This document shows, one piece after another, positions 18,503 to 27,705 of a DNA stretch of 64,000 bases. Under the pieces are notes generated by a model, which searched no databases, had not been told where the DNA came from, and worked only from the letters and a program-made list of their open reading frames with translations. Location: NCBI RefSeq assembly GCF_002080415.1, contig NZ_CP020474.1:1-64000 (forward strand), written 5' to 3'. Position numbers and translations under genes: made by a program. Source of the stretch: Roseovarius mucosus (lineage in GTDB: Bacteria; Pseudomonadota; Alphaproteobacteria; Rhodobacterales; Rhodobacteraceae). How positions within the stretch are numbered: position 1 is the first letter of the stretch; every line of letters begins with the position of its first letter.

Positions 18503-19840
18503 TCAGTTCTGGAGGTAAACTTCGAGGCTGTCGTCGAGCGCGTCTTTCCACGGCGTGTGGTGCAGGGGGGCCATGGTGCCGGTGATGACCGATTTATAGG
18601 AATTGTTGCGGAAGCCCATGATGTCTTTCTTCTTGTGGCCCTTCCATTCCTTGAAGGCCTGACAGGCGCCTTCGACGTCAAAGCTGGGATAATCGGTTTC
18701 GTCGATCAGTTCCTTGACGTAATCGCCCTGATACCAGATCGCGTCATAGTCATCCTGTCCGGCGTCCTCGCGGGCGACACGGTCGGCAACATCCGCCTCC
18801 ATCGCCGCTTGGTCGGGAATGGCGATGCGGCCCATGATTGCGTCACGCACCCACCATGCCTGCGCGTCGAACATGTTGAAGGTGAACCACTGGTCCTGCA
18901 TGCCGAGGTAAAAGAGCGCGGGTTCGCGCACAAAGGCCACGCCCTTGTAAAGATCGGCGGTGGCAAGGCGGTTGGCGGTCTTGAGGCGCAGATCGTCGGG
19001 CAGGAAGGGGAAATGGTGTTTGTAGCCGGTGCACAGGATCACGGCATCCACATCCTTGGTGGTGCCATCCTTGAAATAGGCGGTGTTGCCCTCGACCTTT
19101 TGCAGGAGCGGCACCTCTTGCCAGTTGTCCGGCCATTTGAAGCCCATGGGGGCGGTGCGGTGGCTGACGGTCACGGATTTGCAGCCGTATTTCCAGCATT
19201 GCGAGCCGATGTCTTCGGCGGAATAGCTGGTGCCGACGATGAGAATGTCCTTGTCCTTGAATTCCAGCGCATCGCGGAAGTCGTGGGCGTGCAGGACGCG
19301 GCCTTTGAAATTCTCGAAGCCGGGGAAATAGGGCACGTTGGGCGTGCTGAAATGGCCCGAACAGACGATCACGTGATCGAAGGTTTCGGTATAGGTGCGA
19401 TCCTCGGGGAGATGGCAAACGGTGACGTTGAATTTCTCGCCGTCTTTCTCGACCCAGCGGACGGCGGTGGAAAAGCGGATGAGGTCGCGCACACCGGCCT
19501 TGAGCACGCGGCCTTCGATATAGTCGAAGAGCACGGCGCGGGGCGGGTAAGAGGCGATTTGCTTGCCGAAATGTTCCTCAAAGGAATAGTCAGCGAATTC
19601 AAGGCCTTCTTTGGGGCCGTTCGACCAAAGGTAGCGATACATCGAGCCATGAACCGGCTCGCCATATTGATCAAGGCCGGTGCGCCAGGTGTAGTTCCAG
19701 AGGCCGCCCCAGTTATCCTGCTTTTCAAAGCAGACGATTTCGGGGATCTCTGCGCCTTTGGCGGCGGCGGATTGGAAGGCCCGCAATTGGGCCAGGCCCG
19801 ATGGTCCTGCGCCGATGATTGCAATTCGTTTTTTGGTCAT
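18503..19840 (-). CDS. tmm: Trimethylamine monooxygenase
   Basis: The enzyme (445 residues) is a flavin-containing monooxygenase that oxidises trimethylamine to TMAO using NADPH and O2. The FAD motif GAGPSG is at 10-15, the FMO signature FxGxxxHxxxF at 178-188 and the NADPH motif GTSYSAE at 203-209. The sequence reads as the marine bacterial Tmm family throughout. The start at 19840 is set by a strong GGAGG site 5 bases upstream; a longer frame starts at 19867. It is divergent from an AmiC-like binding-protein gene, with candidate operator palindromes in the shared intergenic region. Confidence 0.95.
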   Translation of the reverse strand: MTKKRIAIIGAGPSGLAQLRAFQSAAAKGAEIPEIVCFEKQDNWGGLWNYTWRTGLDQYGEPVHGSMYRYLWSNGPKEGLEFADYSFEEHFGKQIASYPPRAVLFDYIEGRVLKAGVRDLIRFSTAVRWVEKDGEKFNVTVCHLPEDRTYTETFDHVIVCSGHFSTPNVPYFPGFENFKGRVLHAHDFRDALEFKDKDILIVGTSYSAEDIGSQCWKYGCKSVTVSHRTAPMGFKWPDNWQEVPLLQKVEGNTAYFKDGTTKDVDAVILCTGYKHHFPFLPDDLRLKTANRLATADLYKGVAFVREPALFYLGMQDQWFTFNMFDAQAWWVRDAIMGRIAIPDQAAMEADVADRVAREDAGQDDYDAIWYQGDYVKELIDETDYPSFDVEGACQAFKEWKGHKKKDIMGFRNNSYKSVITGTMAPLHHTPWKDALDDSLEVYLQN

Positions 19841-19853
19841 GTTGCCCTCCAAG

Positions 19854-19882
19854 CTGGTATGGACCAATATTCAGGTATTGGT
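19854..19882. promoter_or_regulatory. Candidate GntR operators upstream of tmm
   Basis: Two overlapping symmetric sites lie 14-42 bases before the tmm start: CTGGT-N4-ACCAA (19854-19867) and ACCAATA-N6-TATTGGT (19863-19882). Related TTGGT-N5-ACCAA symmetry occurs before the binding-protein gene at 22448. FCD-type GntR regulators often use TGGT...ACCA half-sites, and such a regulator is encoded at 21326. A position this close to the start favours repression. This is inference from symmetry only. Confidence 0.45.
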
Positions 19883-20002
19883 GCCTTTGGTTCATGCCAG
19901 ATTGAAGTTGTGGGGGCGGGCTTGTCAATAATTTTTCTTTCCAAGAATAATATTTTCCCATGAACCGCTGGCGCAATGCCGGGAACCTGCTAGAAATTGC
20001 TC

Positions 20003-21304
20003 ATGTCAAATTCGAGTTTTGCACAACGTCTGGCCATTCAGAGCGCGTTGCCCCGGTTTTCGGTGGGCATGCGCAAGACGCTGACCATCGGCTTTCTGGC
20101 CCCTTTGAGTGGTCCGGTCGAATCGTGGGGCCTGCCGGGATTGCAGGGCTGTCGGTTGTGGGTGGATTGGCTCAACCGGGCGGGGGGCGTGCTGATGGGG
20201 GGGCGGCGATTCCCGGTGCGGCTCGAATCCTATGATTGCGGATATGACGGGGCAGATGCGCTGACCGGGGCGCGGCAGCTGGTGCAGGAACATGATGCGG
20301 CGCTGGTGATGATGCTGGGGGGCGATTCGTTCACGGAGGTGCGCGATTACCTGATGGGGCAGAAGGTGCTGACCTCGTCCTTGCTGACCAGTGATCTGTC
20401 GCCGGACACGCCCTATCTGATTGCGCCGGGCGAATCGCTGCCGATTTACACGGTGACGGCGGTGGAATGGATCGCCAAGAACCGACCCGAGATCAAGACC
20501 GTGGCGCTCTGTGCGCAGACCGATGCGCTTGGGCTGCCGGCGCTGGCCGCCTATCGCGCGGCGTTCAAGGCGGTGGGCATCGAGATCATCGAGGAAATTC
20601 GGTATGATCCGGGCACGGCATCGGCCCCTGCGGTGGTGGCCCCGATGCTGGCGGCGGCACCCGATATGCTGTGCTGGTGTACAAGCTATACGCCGATGGT
20701 GCATGCGATGACGGAATATGCCTATCATCAGGGCTATGCGGGCCAAATCCTGAGCTGTACGGCGGATTGCTATGAGCAGTTGATCGCGCTTACCTCGCCC
20801 GAGTTCATGGAAGGCTTCTTGTTCCAGTTTCCCGATTTCGACGATCCGGCGCTGGCGGAAAAGGCGTTTTTCTTTAACCAGCCGCAGGCGTTTTATGACG
20901 AATACAACGCGCGGTTTCCGGGCAGTTGGACGGCGGTGAGTTGGGAATATGCCGCGATCCTTGATATCTGGCAATCGGCGGTCGAGCGGGCGGGAACGGT
21001 CAATTCAGTCTCGGTTCTGGCGGCGATGCGGCAATTGGGCGAGGTCAACCACGCCTTTGGCCCGGCGCAATGGTGGGGGCAGGATATGTTTGGCCTTGAT
21101 CATACGCTGATTGGCGATTGGCCGGTGGTGCAAATCCAAGGCGGCAAGGCGCGGATCGTTGGTTTCGGGTCAATCCCCGATTGGCTGGCGCGGCATGAGC
21201 CGTTGTTGCGGGCGGAAATGGCGGCCCTTGGCCAGCTTTGGCATCAGCGGCACGGGCAGGGGGCGGGCAAGGCCTGTCTTGAGGCGCGGCTGGTGGTGAG
21301 CTGA
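20003..21304 (+). CDS. Amide/urea-type binding protein without export signal (AmiC-like)
   Basis: The protein has 433 residues and is a clear paralogue of the Tat-exported binding protein at 22448: both share IGFLAPL near the N-terminus, an EFMEGF[L/I]FQFPDFDDPAL block and a WW[G/T]x[D/E][M/L]FG block. The N-terminus lacks a twin-arginine motif, a hydrophobic h-region and a lipobox. The family-like part starts almost at an internal Met (20069), so the product is predicted to be cytoplasmic. Cytoplasmic members of this family, such as Pseudomonas AmiC, sense amides and control gene expression. It is divergent from tmm and convergent with the GntR gene, which makes a ligand-sensing role plausible. 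Confidence 0.75.
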   Translation: MSNSSFAQRLAIQSALPRFSVGMRKTLTIGFLAPLSGPVESWGLPGLQGCRLWVDWLNRAGGVLMGGRRFPVRLESYDCGYDGADALTGARQLVQEHDAALVMMLGGDSFTEVRDYLMGQKVLTSSLLTSDLSPDTPYLIAPGESLPIYTVTAVEWIAKNRPEIKTVALCAQTDALGLPALAAYRAAFKAVGIEIIEEIRYDPGTASAPAVVAPMLAAAPDMLCWCTSYTPMVHAMTEYAYHQGYAGQILSCTADCYEQLIALTSPEFMEGFLFQFPDFDDPALAEKAFFFNQPQAFYDEYNARFPGSWTAVSWEYAAILDIWQSAVERAGTVNSVSVLAAMRQLGEVNHAFGPAQWWGQDMFGLDHTLIGDWPVVQIQGGKARIVGFGSIPDWLARHEPLLRAEMAALGQLWHQRHGQGAGKACLEARLVVS

Positions 21305-21325
21305 GGCGGCTGCGCCGTCCTGCGC

Positions 21326-22048
21326 TTAGTCCTCTTGCAGCAGGGTCTTTTGTTCCTCGATCAGGTGCAGCTTGATATATTCTACGGCGGTTTCCACATC
21401 GCGCGAGGAAATCGCGTTGAAAAGCGCGTTATAGCGTTTCTGGTAATCCTCGATGCGTTTGGGCGTGAGATGCCGCCGCATCATGGTGGAGCGATGCGTT
21501 TGCAAACAGGCCTCGATCGCCAGATCATAGCAGGAGGCAAGCAGGGGATTGCCGGTGCCCGCCGCGATTTTGCGATAGAAATCCTCTTCGCAGGCGACGA
21601 ATTCGGCGGCGTCGGTGCTGATTGCCTCCATTCGGGTGAGGATGTCGTCGAGCTCCATGATGTCGCGCGGCGTCATGTTGATGACCGCAAGGCGGATCAT
21701 CTCGGGCTCTAGAATGCCGCGCACGACAAGGTGATCAAGCGGGCTGGTATTTTCGGCAAGCGCGCTGCGGCTGGGGGTGCGGGTGAGTTCGCTTTTGTAC
21801 GTGACAAAGCTGCCCGATCCGGCACGGCGGCGGATGATGTTGCGCGCCTCAAGCACATCGAGCGCATCGCGCACGGTGTTGCGGGCCACGCCCAATTCGG
21901 ACGAGAGCGTACGTTCTGACGGCAGGCGCGCGCCCTCGGGATACTCCTCGGATTTGATGCGGGCAAAGAGGCTGTCGATCACCACCTGCACGGTGGCCCC
22001 GACCGAATGGCTGGTGACAAGCTGGGCTGTGGTGCTCTGGTTGGCCAT
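21326..22048 (-). CDS. GntR-family (FadR/FCD-type) transcriptional regulator
   Basis: The protein has 240 residues. An N-terminal winged helix-turn-helix covers about 20-85, with the GARLPSERTLSSELGVARNTVR recognition region, and an all-helical FCD ligand-binding domain follows (about 95-225). It lies between the AmiC-like gene and the transporter operon. A perfect GGAACCGGTTCC palindrome sits 52-63 bases upstream of its start. The position suggests that it controls tmm, the transporter operon and itself in response to a small acid or amine-derived ligand; the effector is unknown. Confidence 0.88.
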   Translation of the reverse strand: MANQSTTAQLVTSHSVGATVQVVIDSLFARIKSEEYPEGARLPSERTLSSELGVARNTVRDALDVLEARNIIRRRAGSGSFVTYKSELTRTPSRSALAENTSPLDHLVVRGILEPEMIRLAVINMTPRDIMELDDILTRMEAISTDAAEFVACEEDFYRKIAAGTGNPLLASCYDLAIEACLQTHRSTMMRRHLTPKRIEDYQKRYNALFNAISSRDVETAVEYIKLHLIEEQKTLLQED

Positions 22049-22447
22049 CGTAGCGGGGTCCTTCGTGTGGCGCGGGGGCCGTTTGCAGCAAATCTAGGCG
22101 GAACCGGTTCCCTGCACAAGCCGCAGGTCGGGGGCATGGAACCAATTTCGATCCCCTTCCGGACCAGTTTTGCGGGCTGTGGGCGCAGATTGGTCGGATG
22201 CCTCTAAAACAACCCAGTTAAAATTCTGAGCAATATGAGAGATTTGGCGGGATAGGCGGGGTAAATTATAACTCTAAGAAACAAATTTTCTTGTGAGTTG
22301 CAAATCGCTTTGCTAGCCTTTGCTGGTGAGCCGAAACCAATTTCGGAAACTGGTATAGTCTCTGGGATTGGTAATGAACCAAAACAGGTCGTCCTTGGCT
22401 CCGCTCTGCTGCGCGATATCGCGCGGTGCCAACAGTTGGAGGAACGC
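22049..22447. promoter_or_regulatory. Intergenic control region between gntR and the transporter operon
   Basis: No gene is supported in this 399-base divergent region. Symmetric sites are GGAACCGGTTCC (22100-22111), CCGAAA-N4-TTTCGG (22331-22346) and TTGGT-N5-ACCAA (22368-22382). The last lies 66-80 bases before the binding-protein ATG, and a GGAGGA ribosome site immediately precedes that ATG. The left half also contains a GGAACCAATTTCG half-site near 22138. These are candidate binding sites for the adjacent GntR protein. Confidence 0.45.
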
Positions 22448-23737
22448 ATGCTTTCCAAATATATCTCTAAGGGGTTCACACGTCGGACCTTTCTGAAAAC
22501 CTCCGCAGCGGCGACTGCCGCGCTTGGCCTGCCGAAAGTGGCGCTGGCGGCGGGTGAACCGATCAAGATCGGGTTTCTGGCCCCTTTGACGGGGGCTGTG
22601 GCGGCCTGGGGCAAGCCGGGCCTTGATGGCTGTATGATCTGGGCCGAGCGGGTCAATGCCGCGGGCGGAATCACGCTGACGGATGGGGCGCATCCGGTTG
22701 AATTCGTGGCCTATGACGAGGAATACGATCCCGCCAAGGCGCGCACCGGGGCAACCAAGCTGATCCGTGAGGATGGCGTGAGCTTTATCATGATGCTGGG
22801 CGGCGATCCTTGGCCCGGTGTGCAGCCGGTGGCAGAGCGCACGGGGATGCTCTTTTCGACGTTGCTGCCGTCGGATCTCTCGCCCGATACCAAGACACTG
22901 TTGGCCCCGGCCGAGGTGCATCCCATCTATAATGTGACGGGTGTCGAGTGGCTGGCGCAGAACAAGCCGGAATTGAAGACGGCGGTGATGTGCGCGCAGG
23001 ATGACGCGCTTGGCCTGCCGTCGGTGGCCACCTATCTTGCGGCCTTTGAGGCGGCAGGGATCGAGATGCTGGATGAGCCGTTGCTGTTTGATCCGGCCAC
23101 CACGGATTTTGCACCGGTGGTGACGCGGTTGATGGCCAAGAACCCCGATATCATCTGTCTCGACACGTGCTATTCGGATTATGTGCATCCCATCGCAGAG
23201 CAACTGTTCCAGCAGAATTTCAAGGGTCAGATCATCAGCTGTACGGCTGATTTCTATGACCAGATGATCGCCAAGACATCCAAGGAATTCATGGAAGGGT
23301 TCATTTTCCAGTTCCCCGATTTTGACGATCCGGCGCTGAATGCCGAGAGCGTGAATTTCCAGGACCCCAACGGATTTTATGCCGAGTACAACAAGCGGCA
23401 TCCCGGTCAGTGGGGCGCGGTAAGCTGGGAATATGCCTCGATCATGGATCTGTGGAAGGTCGCGGCGGAAAAGGCAGGCTCTGCCGATCCCGAGGCGGTG
23501 CTGGCGGCAATGAAAGACGGCCCCGGCAACCACGCCTTTGGCGAGGCGGAATGGTGGGGCACCGAGCTTTTTGGTATCGACAATGCGCTGGTCGGCGATT
23601 GGCCGGTGGTGGCGATTGAAAACGGCAAGGCCGTGATCAAGGAATTCCGCTCGATCCCCGACTGGTATAGCCGCCATGGCGATCTTTTGATCAAGCATAT
23701 GCAGGCCTATGGCCAGATGTGGGATCAGCGCGGCTGA
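22448..23737 (+). CDS. Tat-exported ABC-transporter substrate-binding protein (amide/urea/branched-chain amino acid type)
   Basis: The protein has 429 residues. The N-terminus carries a Tat signal with RRTFLK at 12-17, a hydrophobic Ala-rich segment and a cleavage region near residues 33-36. The mature part begins with the IKIGFLAPLTG strand of type I periplasmic binding proteins. Start choice: GGAGGA precedes the ATG at 22448; a longer frame from 22298 lacks signal-peptide character. It heads an operon with two permease and two ATPase genes. The family includes AmiC, FmdD, UrtA and LivK, so the ligand may be an amide, urea-like or amino-acid-like compound. Its place beside tmm suggests a methylated nitrogen compound. 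Confidence 0.88.
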   Translation: MLSKYISKGFTRRTFLKTSAAATAALGLPKVALAAGEPIKIGFLAPLTGAVAAWGKPGLDGCMIWAERVNAAGGITLTDGAHPVEFVAYDEEYDPAKARTGATKLIREDGVSFIMMLGGDPWPGVQPVAERTGMLFSTLLPSDLSPDTKTLLAPAEVHPIYNVTGVEWLAQNKPELKTAVMCAQDDALGLPSVATYLAAFEAAGIEMLDEPLLFDPATTDFAPVVTRLMAKNPDIICLDTCYSDYVHPIAEQLFQQNFKGQIISCTADFYDQMIAKTSKEFMEGFIFQFPDFDDPALNAESVNFQDPNGFYAEYNKRHPGQWGAVSWEYASIMDLWKVAAEKAGSADPEAVLAAMKDGPGNHAFGEAEWWGTELFGIDNALVGDWPVVAIENGKAVIKEFRSIPDWYSRHGDLLIKHMQAYGQMWDQRG

Positions 23738-23805
23738 TGCACGTTCAGGACAGCGCCCGGCACGCGGGCGCTGTTATCCTTCCTCTCTAAAATTCGAGCA
23801 TTCCG

Positions 23806-24675
23806 ATGATGGAACTCCTGGCGCAGACCGGCCTGAACGCCGTCTATGCAGCAAGCTATATTTCTTTGGTGGCCGTTGGCCTTGTGCTGATTTTTGGCGT
23901 GATGGGCGTGATCAATTTCGCCCATGGCGAGTTGTTCATGGCCGGGGCCTATGCGGTGGTGGCGCTTTATGCCGATATGCATCTGCCGTTCTTTGTGGCT
24001 GTGCCCATTGGCATGATCTTTGTGGGCATGCTGGGGCTGGTGATGGAGCGCGGGCTGTTTCGACCGCTCAAGGGCAATCCGCTGGGCGGTCTGGTGGCCT
24101 CGATCGGGTTTCTGATGATCCTGCAATCGCTGGCGGTGATGGGGTTTGGCGTGCGGATGGAACATATTCCGCCCGTGACACAAGAGGTCTGGCGCATCTC
24201 TGACAAGGTGGGGCTGCCGGTGGCGCGCATCTATGTGATCGTGGCGGCGGTTGTTCTGTTGAGCGCGCTGTGGTATTTCCTCAAGCGGACGCGGTTTGGC
24301 TGGGCGCTGCGCGCCTCGGCACAAGACCCGGAGGCGGCGGCGTTGCAGGGGATTTCGATCACGCAAACCGCGCGGATCGCCATGTTCATTGGTGCGGCCT
24401 TGGCAGGGGTGGCGGGCGCGCTGACGGCTCCGCTGGTTTCGGTCAACCCGCATATGGGCCATTCGGTGATTGTCACGGCCTTTATCGTCATCATCGTGGG
24501 CGGGGTCGGGTCGCTGGAGGGGGCAATCATCGCCTCGGTGGTCTATGCCTTTGTGCATACGTTCGTCACCACATTCTCGGATGGGGTGGTGGCCGATATC
24601 GTGGGTCTGTCGCTTATGCTGGTGGTGCTGATCGTCAAGCCTACGGGCCTATTCGGGAGTGCGGATCGTGCTTAA
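23806..24675 (+). CDS. LivH-type ABC transporter permease
   Basis: This is a 289-residue polytopic inner-membrane protein with about eight hydrophobic segments and the GVMGVINFAHGELFMAGAY motif of LivH/UrtB permeases near residues 27-45. It forms the membrane channel with the LivM-like protein downstream, whose GTG start overlaps its 3' end. It follows the binding-protein gene by 68 bases, probably within one transcript. Confidence 0.88.
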   Translation: MMELLAQTGLNAVYAASYISLVAVGLVLIFGVMGVINFAHGELFMAGAYAVVALYADMHLPFFVAVPIGMIFVGMLGLVMERGLFRPLKGNPLGGLVASIGFLMILQSLAVMGFGVRMEHIPPVTQEVWRISDKVGLPVARIYVIVAAVVLLSALWYFLKRTRFGWALRASAQDPEAAALQGISITQTARIAMFIGAALAGVAGALTAPLVSVNPHMGHSVIVTAFIVIIVGGVGSLEGAIIASVVYAFVHTFVTTFSDGVVADIVGLSLMLVVLIVKPTGLFGSADRA

Positions 24676-25645
24676 GCCGCTGATGTTCCTTTTTGGTGCT
24701 GCCGCGCTGATCGCGCTGCCGCATGGCCTGAGTTTCTCGCAACAGGAAATTCTTGTCTTTCTGGTGATCAATATCCTCTTGGTCATGTCCTACCGGTTGC
24801 TCACGCTGACTGGCGAATGGTCGCTGGGGCATGTGGTGATCATGGGGGTGGGGGCCTATGCCTCGGCTCTCATGACCAAGAACCTTGGCGTGCCGGTGCC
24901 GGTGGGCATGATCCTTGGCGGGGTTACGGCGGCGCTTTTGGCGGTGCTCTTATCCTTTCCGCTGTTCCGGATGAAGGGGTTTTATTTCCTGATCGGGTCC
25001 TTCGCGGCGGGCGAGATCATCCGCCTGATCTGGAAGCGGTTTCGCGAACCCTTCGGCGGTGCCCGTGGCATTTCGGGGATTGATCCGATGCCGGATTTCT
25101 CGCTTGGGTTTTACAGTTTCGATTTCTTCGAGCCGGTGTCTTATTACTACTTTGCCGGGACGATTGTTGCTGTCTGCCTCTGGGTGCTGTGGCGGATCGA
25201 GAAATCACCCGTGGGCCTGACCTTTCACGCGGTGCATTGGCAGGACAAGCTGGCGCAGGCGTCGGGGGTGAACCTGCGGGCCTATCGCACGCTGGCCTTT
25301 GCCATCGCCTCGGGTTTTGCCGGGATCGCGGGGGCGCTTCAGGCGCATTACGTGGGCACGGTGAACCCCAATTCCTTTGACATCGAAGTGATGGTGTTTG
25401 TGCTGACCTGGGCCATCGTGGGGGGGACGACAACGTTTTACGGCCCCATTCTGGGCTGTGTCCTGCTGACGGTGATCAATGAGGTCGTGCTGCGGGGGAT
25501 GGGGTTCGAACAGGCGCGGCCGCTGTTTTACGGGGCGATCATGATCCTGTCGATCCTGTTTCTTCCCAATGGGTTGGAGAGCATTGTTCAGAAAATCCTG
25601 CCGCGCAAAGCCACGGCGAAACCCGATAGAAAGGCCGCAGCATGA
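24659..25645 (+). CDS. LivM-type ABC transporter permease
   Basis: This 328-residue permease has roughly ten membrane segments and the EWSLGHVVIMGVGAYASAL motif typical of LivM/UrtC proteins. The proposed GTG start at 24659 overlaps the LivH-like stop; a second GTG at 24668 is equally possible. The C-terminal cytoplasmic tail is basic. The gene overlaps the downstream ATPase gene by 4 bases. Confidence 0.87.
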   Translation: MRIVLKPLMFLFGAAALIALPHGLSFSQQEILVFLVINILLVMSYRLLTLTGEWSLGHVVIMGVGAYASALMTKNLGVPVPVGMILGGVTAALLAVLLSFPLFRMKGFYFLIGSFAAGEIIRLIWKRFREPFGGARGISGIDPMPDFSLGFYSFDFFEPVSYYYFAGTIVAVCLWVLWRIEKSPVGLTFHAVHWQDKLAQASGVNLRAYRTLAFAIASGFAGIAGALQAHYVGTVNPNSFDIEVMVFVLTWAIVGGTTTFYGPILGCVLLTVINEVVLRGMGFEQARPLFYGAIMILSILFLPNGLESIVQKILPRKATAKPDRKAAA

Positions 25646-26409
25646 CCGATTTTCTAGAAATGCGCGGCCTGACCATGCGCTTTGGCGGCTTGATGGCGGT
25701 GGATGGGCTGTCGTTCAAAGTGGCACATGGCAGTATCCATGGGCTGATCGGGCCGAATGGCGCGGGCAAAACCACCACGTTCAACATGATCTCGGGGTTC
25801 TATACGCCGACGTCTGGTCAAATCCTGCTCAGGGGCGAGGATATTTCCGGCCTTTCGATGCATGAGGTGGCGCGGCGCGGTGTTGTGCGGACATTCCAGC
25901 ACTCGACGCTTTTTGCCGAGTTGACGGTGTTGGAAAACGCGCTGGTGGGCACGCATATGCCGTTCCGGCCCAATATCTTTGCCGCGATCATCGGCTGGGA
26001 CCGCGAGGATCGGCGTGGGGCAGAGGCGCGGGCGCGCGAGGCGCTTGAGTTCTTTGGTTTGGGCGATCTGGCCGAGGAGCGGGCCGGGGATCTGTCGCAT
26101 GGGCATCAGCGCGCTTTGGGGCTGGCGGTGGCCTATGCCAGCCATCCCGATGTGATGCTGCTGGATGAGCCATTCACCGGCATGAACCCCGAGGAGACGC
26201 GGCAGATGATGGAGCTGATGCGCCGCCTCAAGGCGGATGGGATCACGATCCTTTTGGTGGAGCATGACATGCAGGCGATCATGGGGCTGTGTGATACCAT
26301 CACCTGCATGAGTTTCGGCAAGTTTCTGGCCGAAGGGGGGCCGGCGGATATCCGGCATCATCCGGCGGTGATCGAGGCCTATCTGGGAGGCGCGCGCCAT
26401 GTTGCTTGA
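25642..26409 (+). CDS. LivG-type ABC transporter ATPase
   Basis: The protein has 255 residues with Walker A GPNGAGKT at 37-44 and Walker B MLLDEP near 170. The C-terminal extension is characteristic of LivG. The signature motif reads LSHGHQRAL, whose SHGHQ core differs from the usual LSGGQ but is seen in LivG/UrtD-type ATPases. It pairs with the LivF-like ATPase whose gene overlaps by 11 bases. Confidence 0.9.
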   Translation: MTDFLEMRGLTMRFGGLMAVDGLSFKVAHGSIHGLIGPNGAGKTTTFNMISGFYTPTSGQILLRGEDISGLSMHEVARRGVVRTFQHSTLFAELTVLENALVGTHMPFRPNIFAAIIGWDREDRRGAEARAREALEFFGLGDLAEERAGDLSHGHQRALGLAVAYASHPDVMLLDEPFTGMNPEETRQMMELMRRLKADGITILLVEHDMQAIMGLCDTITCMSFGKFLAEGGPADIRHHPAVIEAYLGGARHVA

Positions 26410-27106
26410 GATGCGCAAGATCGCCGTCAACTATGGCAAGATCAACGCGATCCGCGATATTTCCATTGCCGTGCCCGAGGGCAAGATCGTGACCATCATC
26501 GGTGGCAATGGCGCGGGCAAGACCACGACGCTGCGCGCCATGTCGGGGATGATCCCGATTGTGGCGGGGGAAATCCTGTTTGAGGGGACGCGGATTGATC
26601 ATCTGCCCGCGCATAAGGTGGTGGCGCATGGCATCGCGCATGTGCCCGAAGGGCGGCGTATCTTCAAGGATATGACGGTTGAGGAAAATCTGCGTACCGG
26701 CGCGTTTCTGCGGCGCGACAAGCCCGAGATCGAGCGCGATTTGGAGCAGGTCTATGACCGTTTCCCGCGCCTGCGGGAACGGCGGGTGCAGCGGGCGCAG
26801 ACCATGTCGGGTGGCGAGCAGCAGATGTTGGCGATTGGCCGCGCGCTGATGTCAAAGCCGCGTTTGTTGCTGATGGATGAGCCGTCGATGGGGCTTGCCC
26901 CGGTGATCGTCGAGGAAATCGCGCGGATCATCGAAGAGATCAACGCGCAGGGGCTGTCGGTGGTGCTGGTGGAGCAGAATGCCGAACTGGCGTTGGAACT
27001 GGCGCATCATGCCTATGTGTTGGAAACCGGAAACACCGCAATGGAGGGGCCTGCCCATGAGCTTCGTGGAAATGAACATGTTCGCGCCGCGTACCTGGGG
27101 CTTTGA
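26399..27106 (+). CDS. LivF-type ABC transporter ATPase
   Basis: The protein has 235 residues with Walker A GGNGAGKT near 37-44, signature MSGGEQQML near 137-145, and a Walker B motif LLMDEPSMGLAP typical of LivF/UrtE. Together with the other three transporter proteins and the exported binding protein it completes a HAAT-family importer. Its 3' end overlaps the next gene by 50 bases. Confidence 0.9.
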   Translation: MLLEMRKIAVNYGKINAIRDISIAVPEGKIVTIIGGNGAGKTTTLRAMSGMIPIVAGEILFEGTRIDHLPAHKVVAHGIAHVPEGRRIFKDMTVEENLRTGAFLRRDKPEIERDLEQVYDRFPRLRERRVQRAQTMSGGEQQMLAIGRALMSKPRLLLMDEPSMGLAPVIVEEIARIIEEINAQGLSVVLVEQNAELALELAHHAYVLETGNTAMEGPAHELRGNEHVRAAYLGL

Positions 27107-27668
27107 GCGCGGCGACGCCGAAATGCAGGTGGCGCGGGCGGCGGGTTGGTCGCGGGCTGATCTGGTCTGGGAACGTCTGACCGAGGCGGGCTGTGCCTGT
27201 TATCAGGCGGGCGACCGTTTGGGGGCAGCCCGGATGCTGCGGCGGGCCGGATGGGTGGCGCGGCTGTTTTTCAGTGCGCGGGATTTGCGGCGGGCGACAA
27301 GCCTTGCCAATCTTGCGGTACTGGCGCGGGATGCCGGGCAGGGCGCGCGGGCGGAGCAGTTGCAAAAGCGGGCGCTGACCCTGTGGCGGACTGCGCCTGA
27401 GGTGGCGGGCGGACTGGTGTTCAAACCGCGCAGCCGCTCGTCCTTGTTTCATCTGCGGATGGAGGCGCTGCACCGCGATACCTTCCACGACAATATGCGC
27501 AAGCGCTATCGCGCGATTGCCGCGGACAGTGATCAGGCGTTGCGGCAGTTGCTGGCGGGCGCGCGGCCTGAGCGGCCCATCTCTGCGCGGTGGCGGGGGG
27601 AAAAGCCGCCGGTGTTCGATGACGGGCGCAAATTTCTGGCCGCCGCGTTGTTGATCGCCGAGGGCTGA
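27057..27668 (+). CDS. Unknown 203-residue protein coupled to the transporter operon
   Basis: No named family is recognised. The protein is rich in Ala, Arg and Leu with repeating helical pairs in its first 120 residues, including 'ARMLRRAGWVARLF' and 'RRATSLANLAVLAR', which resemble tetratricopeptide-like helices. There is no signal peptide or membrane span. The start at 27057 lies inside livF, with a GAGGGG site upstream, which suggests strict translational coupling. It could be a regulator or partner of the importer ATPases. Confidence 0.65.
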   Translation: MSFVEMNMFAPRTWGFERGDAEMQVARAAGWSRADLVWERLTEAGCACYQAGDRLGAARMLRRAGWVARLFFSARDLRRATSLANLAVLARDAGQGARAEQLQKRALTLWRTAPEVAGGLVFKPRSRSSLFHLRMEALHRDTFHDNMRKRYRAIAADSDQALRQLLAGARPERPISARWRGEKPPVFDDGRKFLAAALLIAEG

Positions 27669-27705
27669 GGTTTTTGCATCTGTGAAGACCGAGGAAAGCG
27701 GCGGG

